Part shown: piece after piece, positions 59,210-64,000 of the stretch
Numbering within the stretch: the stretch's first letter is position 1
Layout of the letters: each line of letters opens with the position of its first letter
NCBI GenBank assembly: GCA_029556915.1
Contig: JAKQIT010000142.1
Span: 1-64,000 of the forward strand
Reading direction: 5' to 3'
DNA: 64,000 bases
Source: Pseudomonadota bacterium
GTDB taxonomy: Bacteria > Pseudomonadota > Gammaproteobacteria > Burkholderiales > Methylophilaceae
Translations under genes and position numbers: made by a program
The notes under the pieces: generated by a model
The model's database searches: none
What the model was told of the DNA's origin: nothing
What the model saw: only the letters and a program-made list of their open reading frames with translations

Positions 59210-59686
59210 TTACTTAATCAGCACGTGCGTGCCCACCCTAACTTGCTCAAATAGTGCCATCACATCTGCATTGCGCATTCGCACACAACCATGCGAGCGC
59301 GGCACGCCCATCGGCTCAGAATCTGGCGTGCCATGAATGTAAATATAGCGCTGCATCGAATCTACATTACCCAACCGATTTTTGCCAATCTCCGTACCGC
59401 TTAACCACAAAATACGCGTTAAAATCCAATCGCGATTGGGAAATTGCGCCATGAGTTCAGGCGTGCAGATTTCACCCGTCGGTCTGCGCCCAACAAACAC
59501 GGTATTTAATGGCGCATCACCCCCAATTTTTGCGCGAATGATATGTTCACCCAACGGTGTGCAGCCACTATTTTTATCGCAACCCGCACCATTGGCAGCA
59601 GTTGAAATGCTATATTGCGCTTTTACGCCGCCATCACTGTTTAATAGCGTAAGCGTTTGGCGTTGAATTGAAATTTCTATGTGCAT
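59210..59686 (-). CDS. YkuD-family L,D-transpeptidase/carboxypeptidase without signal peptide
   Basis: The 158-residue protein has the YkuD catalytic motif: the histidine in YIHGTPDSE, then SHGCVRMRN with the nucleophilic cysteine (about residue 138). The N terminus (MHIEISIQRQTLTLL) has no signal peptide or membrane segment, unlike exported L,D-transpeptidases. It resembles the cytoplasmic ElsL-type enzymes of Acinetobacter, which act as L,D-carboxypeptidases on recycled muropeptides. It is placed inside the peptide transporter cluster with nagZ downstream, which supports a recycling role, but this is inference. Confidence 0.85.
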   Translation of the reverse strand: MHIEISIQRQTLTLLNSDGGVKAQYSISTAANGAGCDKNSGCTPLGEHIIRAKIGGDAPLNTVFVGRRPTGEICTPELMAQFPNRDWILTRILWLSGTEIGKNRLGNVDSMQRYIYIHGTPDSEPMGVPRSHGCVRMRNADVMALFEQVRVGTHVLIK

Positions 59687-59719
59687 GTAATGAATAAATC
59701 TACAAATTTGCAGCGTAAA

Positions 59720-61180
59720 TCACTTGAGATAAGTGATTGTAGCAAGGTCATCCCAATTTCCATCCAATTTTGCAGAATACCCCGTAATATTTTTACGCAT
59801 TGCCGCAAATTGCCCCTCATACCACAACGGAACATAAGGCAACTGCTCGTGTATACGCGTTGTTGCGGCTTGCCAATTTTCTTTTTCCAGCAAGGCATCG
59901 AGTTCAGCATCTACATATCTACCCCGGTTAAAGCCATTGGGTGGGAAACTTTGTGAGCCAAATGCTTTGCCATAAATTTCTGGTGTTTTGATGCCCACCC
60001 AAGTCAGGCCATAAAGTTGAAAATTGCCTGCTTTGACATCGGCAAAAAAAGTACCCCAATCCAGACTTCTGATTTCAAGGTCTATGCCTGCCGGTGCCAT
60101 TTGCGCTTGCATAATGGTGGCAAAGCGCACCCGCTGGGCATCGGTGCTGGTTTTATAGACTAACTTCAGCGGCAACTTCACACCCGCCGCTAACAAAAGC
60201 TGCTTAGCTTTAGCGGGGTTGTAATCGTAATCGTATGGCGTTAGCTTGCTTGCAACCTGATTAGTGTAATGCTCAGGTGGCAATATCTGGTCGGCAATAC
60301 GGCTATGTTCAATCATCACTTTTTCAATGATTGCCGGACGATTGATAGCGTGTGCGATGGCTTGCCGCACTTTAATATTTTTTAAAATAGGGTCATTAAA
60401 ATTTAAACCCAAATAAGAGAAATTCGCACCTTTTCCGGTTTTAACACTAATTTCTGATTTGCTTTGTAGATGCTTGACCAATTCTGGCGGCAGTTCACCT
60501 TGTAGTATATCCACCTCGCCATGCAATAGTTTCAACACGCGCACGGTGGGATCTTTCACTTCAAGCAAGCGCAATATTTGCCCGTCATTGAGCCGTTGCA
60601 AAGTGAGGCTATTTCCCCAACTCATCAATTTTATCGCACCACTTCCTACCGGACTGCGTGAAAAATCATGCTTTTTTGCAATTAAATCGGCTGGTAAAAT
60701 GCCAATAAGCAACTTGGCAGGAAAATGCTTATCTGCTTGTTTTAATTTAAAAATAAGCGTATCGGCATCTAAAACGGTAATCGAATGAATGTTAGCAAAC
60801 TCCGCCGCATGGGGCGAGTCGTTTAAATTTAAAAACGAATCATAAGTGGCTTTTACATCGGTGGCATTTAAGGCTTTAGCATGATGAAAAGGTGCACGAT
60901 TTTTATTGAGCGTAAAACGATATTCAGTCGCGCTTAATTCAACCCAACTGGCCAAGCTAGGCATAGGCTTAGATTGCGCGTCAAAATCTACCAAACTTTG
61001 ATAAAGCAAGCTGTTTACCCGTTCAGAAGCGGCATCGGTGGCATAACGTGGGTCTAAATTCAGTGGCATATTGCCAATAGCAAAGACAATATCAGTGCGG
61101 GCTTGCGCGTTGACAGGCAAATGCGCGCAACTTAATGCGATACACACCACTAGCGCATTGATTAATTTTTTGAATTTCAA
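59720..61180 (-). CDS. ABC transporter substrate-binding protein, peptide type (family 5)
   Basis: The 486-residue protein has a signal peptide (about 1-27, cleavage after VNAQA) and the family 5 pattern (PLNLDPRYATDAASERVNSLLYQSL, EYRFTLNKNRAPFHHAKALNATDVKATYDS, FNDPILKNIKVRQAIAHAINR; each quoted partly, about residues 40-60, 90-120 and 255-280). It would deliver oligopeptides, possibly murein peptides, to the DppB/C-type permeases downstream. The YkuD gene separates them. Confidence 0.9.
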   Translation of the reverse strand: MKFKKLINALVVCIALSCAHLPVNAQARTDIVFAIGNMPLNLDPRYATDAASERVNSLLYQSLVDFDAQSKPMPSLASWVELSATEYRFTLNKNRAPFHHAKALNATDVKATYDSFLNLNDSPHAAEFANIHSITVLDADTLIFKLKQADKHFPAKLLIGILPADLIAKKHDFSRSPVGSGAIKLMSWGNSLTLQRLNDGQILRLLEVKDPTVRVLKLLHGEVDILQGELPPELVKHLQSKSEISVKTGKGANFSYLGLNFNDPILKNIKVRQAIAHAINRPAIIEKVMIEHSRIADQILPPEHYTNQVASKLTPYDYDYNPAKAKQLLLAAGVKLPLKLVYKTSTDAQRVRFATIMQAQMAPAGIDLEIRSLDWGTFFADVKAGNFQLYGLTWVGIKTPEIYGKAFGSQSFPPNGFNRGRYVDAELDALLEKENWQAATTRIHEQLPYVPLWYEGQFAAMRKNITGYSAKLDGNWDDLATITYLK

Positions 61181-61293
61181 ATTTAAGACAACCTATTTAA
61201 GCCTTGCAATAGCGCACATTATGACTTATTTTCCTATCATTCATCTACTGGCAACAACAAATCAATTACGCATAAAAATAGCTATTAAATTGC

Positions 61294-61370
61294 GCATCTT
61301 CCAAGGTACTGCCCTGCAAGCCAGTATCCATGCGCCTTGCAGGGCAGCGATTTTTGCTCGGGGGTTTTAT
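61294..61370 (-). repeat. dispersed stem-loop repeat, copy 11 (strong stem)
   Basis: CTGCCCTGCAAG at 61310-61321 pairs perfectly with CTTGCAGGGCAG at 61337-61348, around the loop CCAGTATCCATGCGC. The right flank GCTCGGGGG shows minus orientation. It lies between the divergent substrate-binding protein gene and trxC. Confidence 0.85.
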
Positions 61371-61440
61371 GACATTGTGAAGTAAGTGACAAAACGCTCG
61401 CAGACAAGTAGTATATAAACCGAACAAGCAAGGAGTCGTT

Positions 61441-61881
61441 ATGCAAATAAAATGTGCCAGCTGTGGAAAAGAAAATCGCTTTCCGGCAGATAAAGTGGGG
61501 GCAAACCCAATCTGCGCAGCTTGTCGCACGCGTTTACTTTCAGCGCCTATCGCGCTGAATCACGCCAACTTTAATGAAGTTTTATCACAGTCTATATTGC
61601 CCGTGATAGTCGATTTTTGGGCACCTTGGTGTGGCCCTTGCAAAGCATTTGCGCCCACTTTTAGCGCAAGTGCTGCAAAATTTGCTAACAAATTAATTTT
61701 TGCTAAAGTGGATACTGAAGCTGAGCAGTTATTGGGCGCGCAATATAATATTAGGTCTATCCCTACCTTAGCTTACTTTTGGCAGGGAAAAGAATTGGGG
61801 CGCATTAGTGGTGCGCTACCAGAATATCAGCTAAATGAATTAGTTGAAAAGGTGATCCAACATTGCAAACAAAATAAGTAA
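61441..61881 (+). CDS. trxC: thioredoxin 2 (TrxC)
   Basis: TrxC is a cytoplasmic thioredoxin with an N-terminal zinc site, induced by oxidative stress in known cases. The 146-residue protein has two CxxC zinc motifs (CASC at 5-8, CAAC at 27-30) and a thioredoxin domain with the WCGPC active site (about 60-65) and cis-Pro in SIPTLAYF. CAAGGAGTCGTTATG gives an excellent ribosome-binding site. It is followed 36 bp later by the SGNH hydrolase gene. Confidence 0.95.
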   Translation: MQIKCASCGKENRFPADKVGANPICAACRTRLLSAPIALNHANFNEVLSQSILPVIVDFWAPWCGPCKAFAPTFSASAAKFANKLIFAKVDTEAEQLLGAQYNIRSIPTLAYFWQGKELGRISGALPEYQLNELVEKVIQHCKQNK

Positions 61882-61917
61882 CTTAATTCTCAACGCGCAA
61901 ATGCATCTCACTGAGCG

Positions 61918-62553
61918 ATGAAACAACTTTTAGTTTATGCCGACTCGCTATCGTGGGGCATTATTCCCCTCACGCGCAATCGCTTGCGCTTTGAGCAACG
62001 TTGGCCAGGTGTGTTAGAAATTGGGTTACGTGCGCACGGAAAAAATTTGCGCGTGATTGAAGACTGCCTCAATGGTAGGCGCACAATGTATGAGGACTCC
62101 ATAAAGGAAGGACGAAATGGGCTCATTGGGCTACAGCAACGTATTGAAATCAACTCACCGCTTGAAATCGTACTATTGATGTTGGGGACAAATGATTTTC
62201 AAGCAAACCATCATCACAATGCATCACACGCAGCTTTGGGCTTAAAAGCACTTATTCATAGTATCCGCACTGCCCCCATTGAACCCGGCATGCCTATTCC
62301 AAAAATATTAGTGATTGCGCCACCACCAATCCAAACGCCAAAAGGTGAAATATCACAAAAATTTAAAGATGCAGACAAAAAATCAATTGGACTCGCAAAG
62401 TTGTATGAAGAACTCAGTAGCCAAGAAGGATGTTATTTTTTTGACGCAGGCACAGTTACCCAATCAAGTAAAATAGATGGCGTGCATTTAGATGAAGAGC
62501 AACATAAAGCACTTGGCTTGGCGCTGGTGAATTATTTAGTAAATATGGTGTGA
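61918..62553 (+). CDS. SGNH/GDSL hydrolase (arylesterase-like)
   Basis: The 211-residue protein has block I VYADSLSWG (the catalytic serine, with alanine replacing the glycine of GDSL), a block III GTNDF (oxyanion Asn) and block V DGVHLDEEQH (catalytic Asp and His). It lacks a signal peptide. Related enzymes include arylesterase and acyl-CoA thioesterase-type hydrolases. Substrate unknown. The gene ends with a strong terminator. Confidence 0.88.
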   Translation: MKQLLVYADSLSWGIIPLTRNRLRFEQRWPGVLEIGLRAHGKNLRVIEDCLNGRRTMYEDSIKEGRNGLIGLQQRIEINSPLEIVLLMLGTNDFQANHHHNASHAALGLKALIHSIRTAPIEPGMPIPKILVIAPPPIQTPKGEISQKFKDADKKSIGLAKLYEELSSQEGCYFFDAGTVTQSSKIDGVHLDEEQHKALGLALVNYLVNMV

Positions 62554-62595
62554 CTGCTTTACCATAAAACCTGCTAAGACAAGATGTGAACAAAC

Positions 62596-62622
62596 AAAAA
62601 CCAGCACGAAGCTGGTTTTTTT
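62596..62622 (+). terminator. intrinsic terminator after the SGNH hydrolase gene
   Basis: AAAAACCAGC and GCTGGTTTTTTT form a stem around ACGAA and end in a T run. Confidence 0.88.
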
Positions 62623-62642
62623 GATGAAGTCTTTTATTTACT

Positions 62643-62719
62643 TGGTCGGGACGGTGTGATTCGAACACACGACCCCTTGCACCCCATGCAAGTACGCTAC
62701 CAGGCTGCGCTACGCCCCG
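62643..62719 (-). tRNA. tRNA-Pro (anticodon GGG)
   Basis: The minus strand reads CGGGGCGTAGCGCAGCCTGG at the 5' end, anticodon stem CTTGC/GCAAG with loop ATGGGGT giving anticodon GGG, T loop GTTCGAATC and encoded CCA end. It follows the merR and ihfA genes, a conserved betaproteobacterial order. Confidence 0.95.
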
Positions 62720-62798
62720 AACATTAGCAAACAAAGCTAACTTCGCATTATATCGCATAACGTCATTTACCGCTGCGATGTCTTTAGAAAATTCTGCT

Positions 62799-63227
62799 TT
62801 ATGCAGCTAGTTTTGCTGATATGCGGAGTAAATTTAATATTTCAAATAACTCTGCTTTTGCTGATGCAAAGTCAAAGCCTGTAGTTTCAACTTGACTACG
62901 TTGACTTTCGGTTTCTTCTGAGGTAACTTGCATTACGTTAGCATTAACTTCAAGTTCACTTGCATCTTCTAAGCGATGGCGGGCACCACTGATTGTAAAT
63001 CCTTGCTCATACAATAAATCTCGGATACGTCTAATAAGCAATACTTCATGGTGCTGATAATAACGGCGGTTGCCACGGCGCTTGACAGGTTTTAGTTGGG
63101 TAAACTCTTGCTCCCAATATCTGAGTACATGTGGTTTTACACCACATAAATCGCTTACTTCACCTATCGTGAAATATCGTTTTGCAGGAATAGCTGGCAA
63201 TTGCACTTTTGTAGTAGATTCACCCAT
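62799..63227 (-). CDS. MerR-family regulator adjacent to ihfA
   Basis: The 142-residue protein has the MerR helix-turn-helix and wing ([51 protein letters not shown], each about residues 18-45 and 55-80) and a short helical C terminus without metal-binding cysteines. This small MerR protein follows ihfA in many betaproteobacteria; its target is unknown. Gap to ihfA is 81 bp. Confidence 0.92.
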   Translation of the reverse strand: MGESTTKVQLPAIPAKRYFTIGEVSDLCGVKPHVLRYWEQEFTQLKPVKRRGNRRYYQHHEVLLIRRIRDLLYEQGFTISGARHRLEDASELEVNANVMQVTSEETESQRSQVETTGFDFASAKAELFEILNLLRISAKLAA

Positions 63228-63308
63228 CGCTCGACACTCGTATTAAATATTTAAAAACCAATATACACTACTATCATTAGCCAGCAAATAGCCCATGTGG
63301 CCATTCAA

Positions 63309-63602
63309 CTAACTAGCGTAATGCTCTTCCACCTTACTTTTTAGTTTTTGACTCGCGTGGAATGTCACCACACGACGTGCTGAAATTGGCATTTCTTCGC
63401 CAGTTTTAGGATTACGGCCTGGACGCTCTGATTTTTTTCGTAATTCGAAATTACCAAAACCTGAGAGTTTGACTTCATCGCCAGCTTCTAAGGCAATACG
63501 TACCTCTTCAAAAAAGGCTTCTACCATATCTTTTGCTTCACGCTTATTCAAGCCCACTTGCTCGTACAGCAAGTCTGCAAGTTCAGCTTTTGTTAATGTC
63601 AT
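63309..63602 (-). CDS. ihfA: integration host factor subunit alpha
   Basis: IHF-alpha pairs with IHF-beta to bend DNA sharply. The 97-residue protein has the HU/IHF pattern: [12 protein letters not shown], the beta-arm signature [20 protein letters not shown] with the proline at the DNA-intercalating tip. It also helps activation of sigma-54 promoters in many bacteria, relevant to the rpf promoters in this window. It follows pheT on the same strand, as in most proteobacteria. Confidence 0.97.
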   Translation of the reverse strand: MTLTKAELADLLYEQVGLNKREAKDMVEAFFEEVRIALEAGDEVKLSGFGNFELRKKSERPGRNPKTGEEMPISARRVVTFHASQKLKSKVEEHYAS

Positions 63603-63635
63603 GTTGCGCTCCCGTATCGCTGTTTTTTTATTAAT

Positions 63636-64000
63636 TTAATTTCTAAGCTCTGCACCAAGCTTTGTTCGTAACAATTGTAACAGATTATTCATACTTGCAT
63701 CCACATCATTATCAGTCAAAGTTGACTCAGTATTATGCATAAGTACTGATAATGCAAGGCTTTTTTTATTTTCTGCAATACCTTTACCTTGGTACAAATC
63801 AAATAACGCCACCTCACCTACATATTGAATTTCAGCCTGTTTAATAATATTCAAAACATCTGCAACTGCAACACATTCATCTAGCACAACAGCCAAATCA
63901 CGCCTTACGGGCATGAACTTAGAAACTTCTTTATAAGTCGGCACAGTTTTACTTATAACTGAGGCAATTTCTAACTCAAACAAGTAAGTGCTTCTTGGTA
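63636..64000 (-). CDS. pheT: phenylalanine--tRNA ligase beta subunit, C-terminal part (cut by window edge)
   Basis: The last 121 residues of PheT are visible, consisting of the ferredoxin-fold anticodon-binding domain (FDX-ACB: YKEVSKFMPVRRDLAVVLDE). The frame stays open to the window end without a start, so the rest of the gene lies outside. It is followed by ihfA, the usual order. Confidence 0.93.
   Translation of the reverse strand, partial: PRSTYLFELEIASVISKTVPTYKEVSKFMPVRRDLAVVLDECVAVADVLNIIKQAEIQYVGEVALFDLYQGKGIAENKKSLALSVLMHNTESTLTDNDVDASMNNLLQLLRTKLGAELRN

Overview
The window looks like a chromosomal segment of a methylotrophic betaproteobacterium of the Methylophilaceae, close to Methylotenera. 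This is an inference from gene content, moderate GC content and conserved gene orders: uvrC-pgsA-tRNA(Gly-Cys-Leu), surE-pcm-nlpD, pheT-ihfA-merR-tRNA-Pro, and a prpBCD methylcitrate cluster beside acnB. No phage, plasmid, transposase or CRISPR array was found. Nearly all of the DNA is coding, and the main non-coding feature is a family of short dispersed hairpin repeats.

Layout. 0-5 kb: a tRNA trio (Leu partial, Cys, Gly), pgsA, uvrC, a small tautomerase, a short zinc-type cation diffusion facilitator and rlmJ. 5.2-11.6 kb: a DSF (diffusible signal factor) quorum-sensing module, with rpfG (REC + HD-GYP), rpfC (hybrid kinase with HPt) and a convergent rpfF synthase. An acyl carrier protein and a ketosynthase are transcribed divergently from rpfF. 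Matches to sigma-54 promoters lie upstream of rpfG and rpfC. 11.8-13.5 kb: two membrane proteins.

13.6-33.6 kb is a central-carbon block. The minus-strand half holds acnB, a periplasmic EF-hand protein, class I fumarase, an acyl-CoA ligase, a CitE-like lyase, sdhE-B-A-D-C, malic enzyme and a GntR regulator. The plus-strand half, divergent from gntR across an operator/promoter region, holds a CitE-like protein, mesaconyl-CoA hydratase, a malyl/methylmalyl-CoA lyase-like protein and prpB, prpC and prpD. Together these could take a C5 acyl-CoA (mesaconyl-CoA/beta-methylmalyl-CoA) to glyoxylate plus propionyl-CoA, then through the methylcitrate cycle to pyruvate and succinate, and on through succinate dehydrogenase, fumarase and malic enzyme. 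The fumarase-ligase-lyase set could also handle mesaconate and citramalate. The reverse direction, glyoxylate assimilation, is equally possible.

33.9-64 kb is mostly housekeeping: purB, tamA-tamB, a flavodoxin-like/HugZ-like/DUF2069 operon, surE-pcm-nlpD (not followed by rpoS), a thioredoxin-like protein, nitroreductase and old yellow enzyme, YceI, a pirin with a divergent LysR regulator sharing two near-identical palindromes, a MoxR-DUF58-transglutaminase-TadA operon, a Bax-inhibitor-1 protein, nagZ, an oligopeptide ABC transporter enclosing a signal-less YkuD enzyme (a likely murein-recycling group), trxC, an SGNH hydrolase, tRNA-Pro, merR, ihfA and the 3' end of pheT.

Two repeat families run through the window. 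One is an approximately 75-90 bp element with a conserved stem-loop, in at least 11 intergenic copies on both strands. The other is an approximately 100-115 bp imperfect palindrome in two copies, one of which sits between prpC and prpD.
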